From Bacteroidales bacterium (lineage in GTDB: Bacteria; Bacteroidota; Bacteroidia; Bacteroidales; GWA2-32-17), in contig JAOAFV010000021.1 in assembly GCA_026416095.1 (NCBI GenBank), positions 1 through 64,000 of the forward strand: DNA of 64,000 bases, written 5' to 3'. The notes beneath the pieces are model-generated. The model was not told the DNA's origin. It did no database searches and was given only the letters and a program-made list of their open reading frames with translations. Of this stretch, positions 1 through 7,801 are shown piece by piece; position 1 is the first letter of the stretch, and the number at the start of each line of letters is the position of its first letter. The translations under genes and the position numbers were made by a program.

Positions 1-312
1 CAGATGGAATTAGAGGACGAGATAATAGAGGAGTTTCGGATATGGGAAAGGACACAGATGGAGTTAAAAGAAATGGTGAAGCAAAAAGAGGAAGAATTAG
101 AGCAAAAAGAGAAAGAACTTGAACAAGAACGACAACGGGCCGAACAAAAAGAAAAAGAACTCGAACAAGAACGGCAACGTGCTGAACAAGAACGACAACG
201 ACTCGTAAACATAATTAAATCGATGCATGAAAGTGGCTTAAGTGTTGAACAAATAGCCCGCATTACAAAGATTGAGGTAGAATTAATCATGAAAGTTCTT
301 GAAAACAAATAA
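1..312 (+). CDS. C-terminal end of an Rpn-type nuclease/transposase-like protein (partial)
   Basis: The reading frame is open from the first base, so this is only the C-terminal ~103 residues of a longer protein. The visible part is a highly charged coiled coil rich in Glu, Gln, Lys and Arg. It ends in a short helical motif (SGLSVEQIARITKIEVELI). Coiled-coil tails of this kind, ending in GLSVEQIA-type helices, are typical of the Rpn/PD-(D/E)XK recombination-promoting nuclease family of Bacteroidota. The catalytic domain would lie upstream of the window, so the family assignment rests on the tail alone. The coiled coil contains a 14-residue tandem repeat, annotated separately. Confidence 0.6.
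   Translation, partial: QMELEDEIIEEFRIWERTQMELKEMVKQKEEELEQKEKELEQERQRAEQKEKELEQERQRAEQERQRLVNIIKSMHESGLSVEQIARITKIEVELIMKVLENK
100..183 (+). repeat. 42-bp tandem repeat inside the coiled coil
   Basis: Two adjacent 42-bp copies (100-141 and 142-183) each encode EQKEKELEQERQRA, and a partial third copy (EQERQR) follows. The copies differ only at a few third-codon positions. This suggests an old in-frame duplication kept under protein-level constraint. Confidence 0.85.
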
Positions 313-550
313 TATTATATCCCTTTGACACTAAAATTTAATTTACAACATAAGAAGTTTTTAGATAAAACTTATAAAAAACATGTAAATGACCCCTTTT
401 TATCACCCAAAATTTTTTAAGAACTCAAAATAATTGTAAAAAAAATTAATTTAATTAATAAAAATTCTCTTTTTTCAATAACATTAAAATTATCATTCTG
501 AACAACAATGATTTAACAGCTAACCAAAAAACGTTTTTTATTTTTAATGT

Positions 551-1201
551 TTAATTTACTTTTCTCATTATTTTTATATCACCTCTTTTTATTCTTTTTT
601 CAATTGGTAACCCTGGAATATAATAAGAACTATAAATATTAATTTCATATCTTTCAATCATGCCAACATTTTGAGCATACTTTTCATAAACATAATACTT
701 ATCTACAAGAGTTTCTTTATTTTTGTGAACTATTTTACACGTTCTTACATTATTATTTTCAACGATACTATCAATCACGTAAAATTGAGGACCGATATTA
801 TTCAAAGCATTACCATCCCACCTTAAACCTTCTTTTGCAGGAAAAACGAGTTTAATATATGAGATATTTTCTTCGGTTTTAATAAAACGATTATTATATA
901 AATAGCAGCTCCATACATCGGTTAATTGCCAATTATTAGCTACATATTTATATCGTTCAATTCTATATATTTTTGTATTATTATAATTGTAAAAAAAAGT
1001 ATCTATTCTTTCTTTTATTAAAAATTTAATTGTATCGTATACATTTATTTCTGCATCTATGTGAATTGAATCGACCTGATAAAGTGTTTCATAGCCATAA
1101 TTTAAATTTACATAAGAATAATCGATCGTAGTTAATTTTAGGCTTTCCTTACGACAAGAATAGAGTAATATAGCAAAAATGCATAAAAAAATTCTAATCA
1201 T
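551..1201 (-). CDS. Putative lipoprotein of unknown function
   Basis: About 216 residues. The N-terminus is hydrophobic and ends in a lipobox-like LLYSC followed by charged residues, so a lipid-anchored exported protein is likely. The rest is rich in Tyr, Asn and Ile with no motif I recognise. The ATG at 1201 (MIRIFLC) is preferred over one four codons upstream because it gives a normal signal peptide. It overlaps the 3' end of mnmA by 8 bases, so the two are probably co-transcribed. Function unknown. Confidence 0.65.
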   Translation of the reverse strand: MIRIFLCIFAILLYSCRKESLKLTTIDYSYVNLNYGYETLYQVDSIHIDAEINVYDTIKFLIKERIDTFFYNYNNTKIYRIERYKYVANNWQLTDVWSCYLYNNRFIKTEENISYIKLVFPAKEGLRWDGNALNNIGPQFYVIDSIVENNNVRTCKIVHKNKETLVDKYYVYEKYAQNVGMIERYEINIYSSYYIPGLPIEKRIKRGDIKIMRKVN

Positions 1202-2303
1202 AAACAATATCAATTATTCCACCTGCCACAACTTCTTTTTCATCGTTATAAAAGACTATCGATTGTCCAGGAGTAACTGCATATACATCTTCAATTGGTT
1301 CAATAATAGCTTCATTATCGTCAACTTCAGAAATTTTTACTTTTACTGGTGCTGTTTTGTAACGGACTTTAGCAATAAACACGTCGTTTTTATGAAAATT
1401 TTTTTGAGAAATAAAATTAATATTTTTCACAGAAAATTTTTTTGTTTTTAAATTTTCATATTCCGACAAAATAATATTACCCGTGATAAAATCAATTTTT
1501 TTTACATACATTCTTTTACCAGTAGCTATATTTAATTTCTTTCTTTGTCCTATTGTGTAAAAAGCTATACCTTTGTGTTCACCAAGAACTTCGCCATTTT
1601 GAGTTATAAAATAACCTTTTTTATTTTCAATTTGATAATTCTTTAAATATTTACTAATAAAGCTTCGATAATCATTATTAGGAATAAAACAAATTTCCTG
1701 ACTTTCATATTTGTTAACAATGCTATCTAAGCCATTAGCCTTAACAAGTAACTTAACATCTGATTTTAACATACAACCTAAGGGGAATAATGTTTTTTGA
1801 AGCATTGTTTGAGAAAGCATCCATAAAAAATAGCTCTGATCTTTTTTTTCATCTAATCCTGAAGCAAGTACATATCTGTGGTTTTTACTATAAACACGTG
1901 CATAATGACCTGTAGCAATGTAATTGCAGCCTATTGCATTAGCATACTCAAGTACTTTATACCATTTAATTTCATAATTACATAAGACACACGGATTAGG
2001 TGTCCTGCCAGATGAGTATTCTACGACAAAATTCTTAATAACTGTATCTTCAAAATGCTGTCGGTAGTCAAGTATATAATGTTCAACATTAAGTTTATTG
2101 GCAATTTCTTTAGCTGTTAATATTGAATCATAACTACAACAACCCACAATTTTTGAATTACAACCTTCTTGTATTTTGTCGAAAATTCTAAATGTAGCTG
2201 TAACAACATTATATCCTTGTTTTTTAAGTAACAACGCTGCAGCAGTGCTATCGACACCACCACTTAAACATACAAGCACTTTATTATTTATATTTTTATT
2301 CAT
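1194..2303 (-). CDS. mnmA: tRNA-specific 2-thiouridylase MnmA
   Basis: A 369-residue protein with the full MnmA architecture. The N-terminal ATP-pyrophosphatase loop is LSGGVDSTAA (residues ~13-22). The two redox/catalytic cysteines lie in NPCVLCN and ESQEICFIP. The central GEHKGIAFYTIGQRKKL block and a C-terminal beta-barrel domain (ending near PGQSIVFY) complete the fold. The enzyme transfers sulfur to the wobble uridine (s2U34) of tRNA-Lys, -Glu and -Gln in the cytoplasm. It overlaps both neighbours by 8 bases, consistent with one minus-strand transcript. Length is normal for the family. Confidence 0.97.
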   Translation of the reverse strand: MNKNINNKVLVCLSGGVDSTAAALLLKKQGYNVVTATFRIFDKIQEGCNSKIVGCCSYDSILTAKEIANKLNVEHYILDYRQHFEDTVIKNFVVEYSSGRTPNPCVLCNYEIKWYKVLEYANAIGCNYIATGHYARVYSKNHRYVLASGLDEKKDQSYFLWMLSQTMLQKTLFPLGCMLKSDVKLLVKANGLDSIVNKYESQEICFIPNNDYRSFISKYLKNYQIENKKGYFITQNGEVLGEHKGIAFYTIGQRKKLNIATGKRMYVKKIDFITGNIILSEYENLKTKKFSVKNINFISQKNFHKNDVFIAKVRYKTAPVKVKISEVDDNEAIIEPIEDVYAVTPGQSIVFYNDEKEVVAGGIIDIVYD

Positions 2304-3135
2304 TTATATACGGGTTAAAATTATCTTTGAAAAAATCTTCGGGACGAGGTTCTGGTATTTTTCCCTTCATTTTATCCCATTCCTTTACCTGGCGGGCAAA
2401 TTCTCTATCTACCTCTTGTTGATTTTCTAATTCCCCTTTTACATATTTATATTCTTTTTCGATATTTCCATTTCTATCGTATTTGATCCATTTCCCTTCG
2501 GGTAAATCGTTTTTGTAATAACCTTCTATATATTTTTTTCCATTATCATAATATACGGTAATGGGGCCATTACGAACTCCGTTGATATAAGTAATTTCTA
2601 ATTTTACTAATTTGTTTTCGAAATATTCTCTATAAATACCATTTAATTTACCATTTTTATATATAGCAACTCTCACTGGAGAATGTTCCTTATTGCGATA
2701 ATAAGATATTGATTTACCCTCGAGTACGCCATTTCTGTAGTTCTCTTTTACCATAAGGTAACCATCTGTACCATAAAATTCCCACACACTATCTTTAATA
2801 TTTTGATTAATGTACTTTCCTTTAGCCATAATTTTTCCATTATCCCAATATAACTCCGCATAGCCGACTGAACCATCTTTATTGTATAATATTCGGGCTT
2901 TTAAAGCCCCCGATTTATACCACCTTTTATATTCTCCTACAATTTTATTGTCTTTAAAATAAGCAACATAAGCAATTTTATCTTTATCGTACTTACGCAC
3001 CCACCATCCCTGACGCATTCCATTAATATCGATATAATTTATAACACTATCTTCTTCCCATGGTTGCCCAACATTTTGTGAAAATACAAATTTATTTATT
3101 GTTAAAATTAATATTACTACACCAATTATTCTCAT
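2296..3135 (-). CDS. Exported YwqK/MORN-like repeat protein
   Basis: About 279 residues with an N-terminal signal peptide (MRIIGVVILILTINKFVFSQ). At least seven ~23-residue repeats of the type YxNGKxxGxYxxYYxNG follow, as in the YwqK antitoxin-like/MORN-variant family. Such proteins are common in Bacteroidota and are thought to sit in the periplasm or on the envelope, but no defined function is known. The start at 3135 is chosen because it gives the signal peptide and an exact ATGA overlap with the stop of the upstream HAD gene. A C-terminal tail rich in Glu and Pro follows the repeats. Confidence 0.8.
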   Translation of the reverse strand: MRIIGVVILILTINKFVFSQNVGQPWEEDSVINYIDINGMRQGWWVRKYDKDKIAYVAYFKDNKIVGEYKRWYKSGALKARILYNKDGSVGYAELYWDNGKIMAKGKYINQNIKDSVWEFYGTDGYLMVKENYRNGVLEGKSISYYRNKEHSPVRVAIYKNGKLNGIYREYFENKLVKLEITYINGVRNGPITVYYDNGKKYIEGYYKNDLPEGKWIKYDRNGNIEKEYKYVKGELENQQEVDREFARQVKEWDKMKGKIPEPRPEDFFKDNFNPYINE

Positions 3136-3605
3136 TTTCTTAAAGTTGCAATAATTCTTAATGGGTTCAAGCATAATTCAAAAGCATCGAAAATAGAAGT
3201 ACAAATAATTTTAGCAGATTGCAGGGCTTCTAAAGAAATACCTTCGTTTTGAATAACAGCAATACTTATAACTGCCTTCGAAAGCATAAGTACATCGTTT
3301 GAACCATTACCAATAGTAATACACTTATCTTTTCCAAGTTGCTCAAGATATAAAAGTTTTTGTTGTCGCTCATAACCATCTTTAATAATTGTTAATTTAA
3401 CACCATAATCTTTTATTTGTTCTTCCACCTCTTTAAAAGTGTCGGCAGTAATAACGTGAAGCATGTATTTTTCTTTTAGTTTCTTTAAATAATCTGTAAC
3501 ACCTGGAATTAATTTACCATCTATTGCAATAGTGCCATTATAATCCATTATTATGTGTTCAATCGAATATCGTTCTAATGGATTAAAAACAAATTCTACT
3601 GCCAT
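3132..3605 (-). CDS. HAD-family protein, soluble P-type-ATPase-like phosphatase
   Basis: A 157-residue HAD fold. Motif I is DYNGT (residues ~21-25), close to the P-type ATPase DKTGT. Motif II is in VITAD and motif III is a conserved Lys region. The hinge GNGSNDVLML..A.ISIAV matches the P-type ATPase GDGxNDxxAL signature with the first Asp replaced by Asn. It has no membrane segment and no cap domain. The family is annotated as soluble P-type ATPase and is probably a small-molecule phosphatase; the substrate is unknown. It overlaps the upstream sugar-transferase gene by 23 bases and the downstream YwqK gene by 4. Confidence 0.8.
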   Translation of the reverse strand: MAVEFVFNPLERYSIEHIIMDYNGTIAIDGKLIPGVTDYLKKLKEKYMLHVITADTFKEVEEQIKDYGVKLTIIKDGYERQQKLLYLEQLGKDKCITIGNGSNDVLMLSKAVISIAVIQNEGISLEALQSAKIICTSIFDAFELCLNPLRIIATLRK

Positions 3606-4209
3606 AAAATTTTTTATTTTTTAAATTACTAATTCTAAAAAAAGTTTTTAAAATTACCAACAAGTCTGAAAAAATAGTACGATTTTTAAGATAATTTAAA
3701 GAAGTTTCAATTTTTAAAGGCATAATTTTTTCTATGTAAAATTTATGAGGATCGAACGAATTACTTAAAATTTCTGACTCGTTGTAAAAGAGTAACGAAG
3801 CTTCATCGGTAATTCCTGGTTTGTAGTTAAAAATTTCCTTTTGCGAATCTGAGTAATATTTAGTGTAATCTGGCACTTCGGGTCGCGGCCCCACAATACT
3901 CATATCGCCTTTTAGAACATTAAAAAATTGTGGCAATTCATCTAACTTGTACTTCCTAAGGTATTTACCTATTTTTGTTATGCGCTTATCGTTGCCTATG
4001 GTAAGTTTTCCAAATTGCTCTGCATTTGTATACATTGTTCTGAACTTATACATAATAAATTCTTTCATTCCTTTTCCAACTCGTATTTGTTTAAATATTA
4101 TAGGACCTTTACTATCGAGCTTTATTAAAATTGCAATAATCACCATAAAAGGGGAAAAAACAATCAATACCACAAGTGAGATTATTATATCCATTAATCT
4201 TCTTATCAT
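3583..4209 (-). CDS. Initiating sugar transferase (bacterial sugar transferase/PglC family)
   Basis: A 208-residue protein with one N-terminal membrane helix (residues ~7-30) followed by the bacterial sugar transferase domain. Hallmarks are GPIIFKQIRVGKG, YKFRTM, and the catalytic region LRKYKLDELPQFFNVLKGDMSIVGPRP. Enzymes of this family move a sugar phosphate from a UDP-sugar to undecaprenyl phosphate at the inner face of the membrane, which starts O-antigen, capsule or glycoprotein glycan synthesis. The size matches the short monotopic PglC type rather than the long WbaP type. The downstream neighbour overlaps, and the aminotransferase upstream probably makes the amino-sugar substrate. Confidence 0.93.
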   Translation of the reverse strand: MIRRLMDIIISLVVLIVFSPFMVIIAILIKLDSKGPIIFKQIRVGKGMKEFIMYKFRTMYTNAEQFGKLTIGNDKRITKIGKYLRKYKLDELPQFFNVLKGDMSIVGPRPEVPDYTKYYSDSQKEIFNYKPGITDEASLLFYNESEILSNSFDPHKFYIEKIMPLKIETSLNYLKNRTIFSDLLVILKTFFRISNLKNKKFYGSRICF

Positions 4210-4216
4210 AAGTTAA

Positions 4217-5446
4217 TTATACAAATTTAGTTGTCGACTTAATTACAGCTTCAATAACTTGTTGTTGCATATCTTCGGTTAAATCGTAATAAACTGGCAA
4301 AGAAATTTCGCAAGAATATGCCGCGTATGCTACAGGATAATTCTCTATAGTGTAACCTCTTTTTTTATATGCCGACAATAATGGAAGTGGCTGAAAATGG
4401 ACGTTTACTGATACATTATTTTTATATATTTCATCGATAATGTTGTTTCTTATATTTTCAGTAATTCCCCTAATTCGTAGGCAATACACATGATAAGACG
4501 ATTTACGGTTAACATCTTCGTAAAGTGGGACAATTGCCCATTCATATTTCACGAAATTATTAGTGTAAGTATCAAAGATTTTTTTTCTTTTAACAAGGGT
4601 GTCATTTTCGTATCTATCAATTTCTACTAGGCCAATAGAAGCATGAATATCTGTCATATTACATTTAAATCCAGCATCAATAACATCGTATTGCCATTTA
4701 CCTGTAAGAGTTTTAGAAAAAGCGTCTTTTGTTTGTCCATGTAAAGCCATAATACTAAAAAACTCATAAAGTTCGTCGGCTTCAAATTGAGGGAGGTTAA
4801 AAGTTATAGCACCTCCTTCGGCAGTTGTTAAATTTTTTATTGCATGAAACGAAAATACGGTAATATCGGCAACCGATCCTATTTTTTTACTTTTATATTC
4901 AGCACCAAATGAATGAGCAGCATCGGCAAGTATTAGTATTCTTCCTAATTTTTGTTGAATTGGATTTAATGGGGTAAAATATTTCTTTATTTGAGGATCG
5001 TTAACTATTTCAAATATTTCATCGTATCGGCATGGTAATCCTGCTATATCGACAGGAATAATGACTTTTGTTTTAGGAGTAATAGCTTTTTTAATTTCAT
5101 CAACATTAATTGTTAAGTCGTCGTTATAGATGTCTACTATAACTGGTCGTGCGCCACAATGAATAACAACATTAGCAGTGGCACAATAAGTATAGGCAGG
5201 AACAATAACTTCGTCATTTTTTTTAACACCAAACCATCTCAAAACTAATTCAAGTCCTGCAGTAGCACTATTAACTGCTACACATTTTTGAACACCACAA
5301 TATTTGGCTATTTTTTTTTCAAATAATTTAGTTTTTGGGCCAGTTGTAATCCAACCAGATTTTAATGTATCAACAACTTCGTTAATTACTAAATCATCAA
5401 TGCGTGGTGGCGAAAACGGAACAAAATCGCCTTTTTTCCAATTCAT
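4217..5446 (-). CDS. DegT/DnrJ/EryC1/StrS-family sugar aminotransferase
   Basis: About 409 residues, PLP fold type I. It contains the SGWITTGPKTKLFE N-terminal block, the NSATAGLELVLR substrate loop, ADAAHSFGA, and the PLP lysine in FSFHAIKNLTTAEGG. These enzymes aminate a keto-deoxy nucleotide sugar such as UDP-4-keto-6-deoxy-GlcNAc. It lies just before a PglC-like transferase, so a bacillosamine-type or similar amino-sugar is likely, but the exact substrate is inference. The start at the second Met (MNWKKGD) is chosen; its coding region still overlaps the upstream O-antigen ligase gene by about 50 bases. Confidence 0.92.
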   Translation of the reverse strand: MNWKKGDFVPFSPPRIDDLVINEVVDTLKSGWITTGPKTKLFEKKIAKYCGVQKCVAVNSATAGLELVLRWFGVKKNDEVIVPAYTYCATANVVIHCGARPVIVDIYNDDLTINVDEIKKAITPKTKVIIPVDIAGLPCRYDEIFEIVNDPQIKKYFTPLNPIQQKLGRILILADAAHSFGAEYKSKKIGSVADITVFSFHAIKNLTTAEGGAITFNLPQFEADELYEFFSIMALHGQTKDAFSKTLTGKWQYDVIDAGFKCNMTDIHASIGLVEIDRYENDTLVKRKKIFDTYTNNFVKYEWAIVPLYEDVNRKSSYHVYCLRIRGITENIRNNIIDEIYKNNVSVNVHFQPLPLLSAYKKRGYTIENYPVAYAAYSCEISLPVYYDLTEDMQQQVIEAVIKSTTKFV

Positions 5447-6701
5447 AATCAAGTAAATTTATACAATAAAAAAAACTAAATAATACAACTCCAGCTTGTG
5501 TATTGAGCATAGATTCAAAGAAAAAGTTAGCAAAAACAAACAAAGTAAAAGCAAAAAAGAAAACATTTTTTGTTTTCAAATTTAAATAAAATAATAATCC
5601 AAAAATACTTAATAAAGACAGCAAACCTAAAATTCCTTGAGCTAGCAACGTTTCTAAAAATTGATTATGAGCATTAAGTTTTTGCTCAAATGCATAAACA
5701 AATTTTTTTTCTTTGTATTTCTTAACTAATTCATCTTTAATATCTCCAGTTCCAACACCAAATAACAAGTTTTGTTTTATCAGTTCAAGCGTGGTTTTCC
5801 ATATTAGAATACGCACAGGTGTACTCGCATGATACTTAGAATAATCGAAGTTACTTTCTTTAATTATGTTAATATTTTCACTATAAAGCATTTTTTCTAC
5901 ATAAATTCTTGGATTATATTTCATAATTGCTAATATGAATATTAAAATCATAAAAAAATAAGATAGCACAGCTTTAAACTTTTTTTCTTTAAATTTTAAA
6001 TACAACAATAAAAAAAACATTAAAAGCAACGAAACAATGCCAGCTTTCGATGATAGTAAAAATAGAAATATATAAATCATTGATAAAAATACTACTCTCC
6101 ATAACGAATAATGATTCATTTTATAAAATGTTACTAGCCCAAGCATAGTGTATAAACTTAAATAAGCAGGATGATATGGTTTAGCAATGTAAACATAAAA
6201 CATAGGATAAATATCTTTTACTTTAAAAACGTTTATTAACCCTATAATTACATGTATCAATATCATTGCTAATGTACTAATAAAAATAATATAGTAAATA
6301 AATTTAATACTACGATCATGAATTATTTCGTTATCATTTTTAACAATGAAAAAAACTATTGGCATTAATAAAAGTGAAGCTTTGACTTCTAAGTCAAAAT
6401 ATCCACTACGCATGTTAGATGTGTTAATTAAAAATATAAAATGAATAAAATAAAATAATGGTAAAGCAAACCAATATATTTCTTTTTTAAAAATTACAAT
6501 TTTCTTTTTTTCTAATAAAAAGTATAAAAAAGCAAAGATTAAAAGGACGGCAAAATAATAAGTATAAAATTTAAAATTTATAAATATAGCTACTGGAAAA
6601 AAAACAATAAGATATTTCAAAATTGGTTTCAAAAGTAATAGCATCAACCTAACATAATTTAGCAAATATCGAAAAAAGAGATTAAAAAAAGAAAAAAGCA
6701 T
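5397..6701 (-). CDS. O-antigen ligase/polymerase family membrane protein
   Basis: A 434-residue polytopic membrane protein with roughly ten hydrophobic segments. Between the last groups of helices lies a large periplasmic loop with the O-antigen ligase (Wzy_C) signature: RILIWKTTLELIKQNLLFGVGTGD and, about 40 residues on, AHNQFLETLLAQGILG. These proteins polymerise or ligate undecaprenyl-linked glycans on the periplasmic face. Sequence alone does not separate WaaL from Wzy. It is the first gene of the three-gene glycan set and overlaps the aminotransferase. Its C-terminus (RRFCSVFATTH) lies in the overlap. Confidence 0.85.
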   Translation of the reverse strand: MLFSFFNLFFRYLLNYVRLMLLLLKPILKYLIVFFPVAIFINFKFYTYYFAVLLIFAFLYFLLEKKKIVIFKKEIYWFALPLFYFIHFIFLINTSNMRSGYFDLEVKASLLLMPIVFFIVKNDNEIIHDRSIKFIYYIIFISTLAMILIHVIIGLINVFKVKDIYPMFYVYIAKPYHPAYLSLYTMLGLVTFYKMNHYSLWRVVFLSMIYIFLFLLSSKAGIVSLLLMFFLLLYLKFKEKKFKAVLSYFFMILIFILAIMKYNPRIYVEKMLYSENINIIKESNFDYSKYHASTPVRILIWKTTLELIKQNLLFGVGTGDIKDELVKKYKEKKFVYAFEQKLNAHNQFLETLLAQGILGLLSLLSIFGLLFYLNLKTKNVFFFAFTLFVFANFFFESMLNTQAGVVLFSFFYCINLLDYELEKRRFCSVFATTH

Positions 6702-6774
6702 TAAAACCTTTTTAATTAACCAATAACAATGAGTTTAATTTTTTTGGAAATATCTACTTTTTCTTTAATCACTT

Positions 6775-7134
6775 TTAGTATTTCGTCTTAATAGAAATAA
6801 TATGTATAGTTACAACAAGAGCAATAGCTAATAGAAGTAATCTGATAATCCACATTTCAACCAAGATAACTGAAAACAAAATTGTTAACCATAAAAATAA
6901 TAAGGTGAAAATCTTAATCTTTAATGGTATTCCTTGTTTTTCTATGTAGCTTTTAATATAATATCCAAACCATTTGTTGTTTAACACAAAATTGTATAGC
7001 TTTTTTGAGCTTCGAAGGTAACAAGCAATTGCAACTAAAAATAAAGGAGTGGTAGGTAATAATGGTATAAAAATACCAATAATACCTATAACCAAAAATA
7101 TACTACCAATAAGCATAAGGAATATTTTATACAT
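6775..7134 (-). CDS. YbaN-family (DUF454) small membrane protein
   Basis: A 119-residue inner-membrane protein. The N-terminal hydrophobic block contains the DUF454 signature GIIGIFIPLLPTTPLFLVAIACYLRSS. A KNWFGYYIKSY-like loop follows (here NKWFGYYIKSYIE), then two more membrane helices. The family is widespread and of unknown function. A TAnnTTTG promoter element lies upstream, and there is a gap before the glycan genes, so it may be a single-gene unit. Confidence 0.88.
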   Translation of the reverse strand: MYKIFLMLIGSIFLVIGIIGIFIPLLPTTPLFLVAIACYLRSSKKLYNFVLNNKWFGYYIKSYIEKQGIPLKIKIFTLLFLWLTILFSVILVEMWIIRLLLLAIALVVTIHIISIKTKY

Positions 7135-7177
7135 AAACCAAAAAAAATAAAAAAGTGAATAAGTAACTGCGAATATG

Positions 7178-7185
7178 CAAAAATA
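7178..7185 (-). promoter_or_regulatory. -7 promoter element for the YbaN-family gene
   Basis: The minus strand reads TATTTTTG, an exact match to the Bacteroidota -7 element TAnnTTTG, about 44 bases before the start codon. No clear -33 element was seen. Confidence 0.45.
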
Positions 7186-7222
7186 GCATTTACTAGCATA
7201 TGAAAAGATAATATATTTTTAT

Positions 7223-7801
7223 TTATGAATTTTTAATAAAAATATTCATTCCTGCCGAAAAATTTATGATATGAGGGAACCCTGGAATTATAGTAAAGAC
7301 AAACTCGTAGACTTTGTTTATTTTATATTTCAACTCTATTTCACCTGCATATAAAATAAACTTATATTGCCACATATCATCTACATCGCCTTTAAAAAAA
7401 TTTGGGTTATAATAACCTTCTAATTTCATCCAATTACGACGAAAAACTAAAGTAGGACCACAACCAGCCCATATTGAAAAATTATTTATTTTACAAATTC
7501 TACCTCTAAAACCAATATGAGAAAATCCGCCAAGACGTGCTGCACAATCGGAATAAAGAGCTTGCACCAATTTTAAAGTAAAAATATCTTTGTGCAATTT
7601 TTTTTCATAATGAACAAGAGCACCTAAGTTAATAACAAAATACGCATTTTTATCAAGCTTGAGAGGCATTAAATGGGCATTTCTTTCCTCCCCTAACGGA
7701 TGAATAGTAAAACCAAAAATTTTTATACCTATGTTGTCGTGTGGATAGACAATAAATAAATTAAGAATTAATAATAGACTAAATATTATTTTTTCAACCA
7801 T
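7223..7801 (-). CDS. Exported protein of unknown function, probable outer-membrane barrel
   Basis: About 192 residues. The N-terminus (MVEKIIFSLLLILNLFIVYPHD) is a likely signal peptide. The remainder alternates hydrophobic and polar residues and ends with beta-strand-like KINKVYEFVFTIIPGFPHIINFSAGMNIFIK, as in small outer-membrane beta-barrels. No family motif was recognised. The start four codons into the longest frame is preferred because it gives the signal peptide. It overlaps the S9 peptidase gene by 16 bases and so is the last gene of the recA-led operon. Confidence 0.6.
   Translation of the reverse strand: MVEKIIFSLLLILNLFIVYPHDNIGIKIFGFTIHPLGEERNAHLMPLKLDKNAYFVINLGALVHYEKKLHKDIFTLKLVQALYSDCAARLGGFSHIGFRGRICKINNFSIWAGCGPTLVFRRNWMKLEGYYNPNFFKGDVDDMWQYKFILYAGEIELKYKINKVYEFVFTIIPGFPHIINFSAGMNIFIKNS

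Noticed and set aside
355-373. Hairpin AAGTTTT/AAAACTT after the Rpn-like gene as a terminator
   Set aside because: The stem is only A/T-rich with no following T-run on the plus strand; too weak to call.
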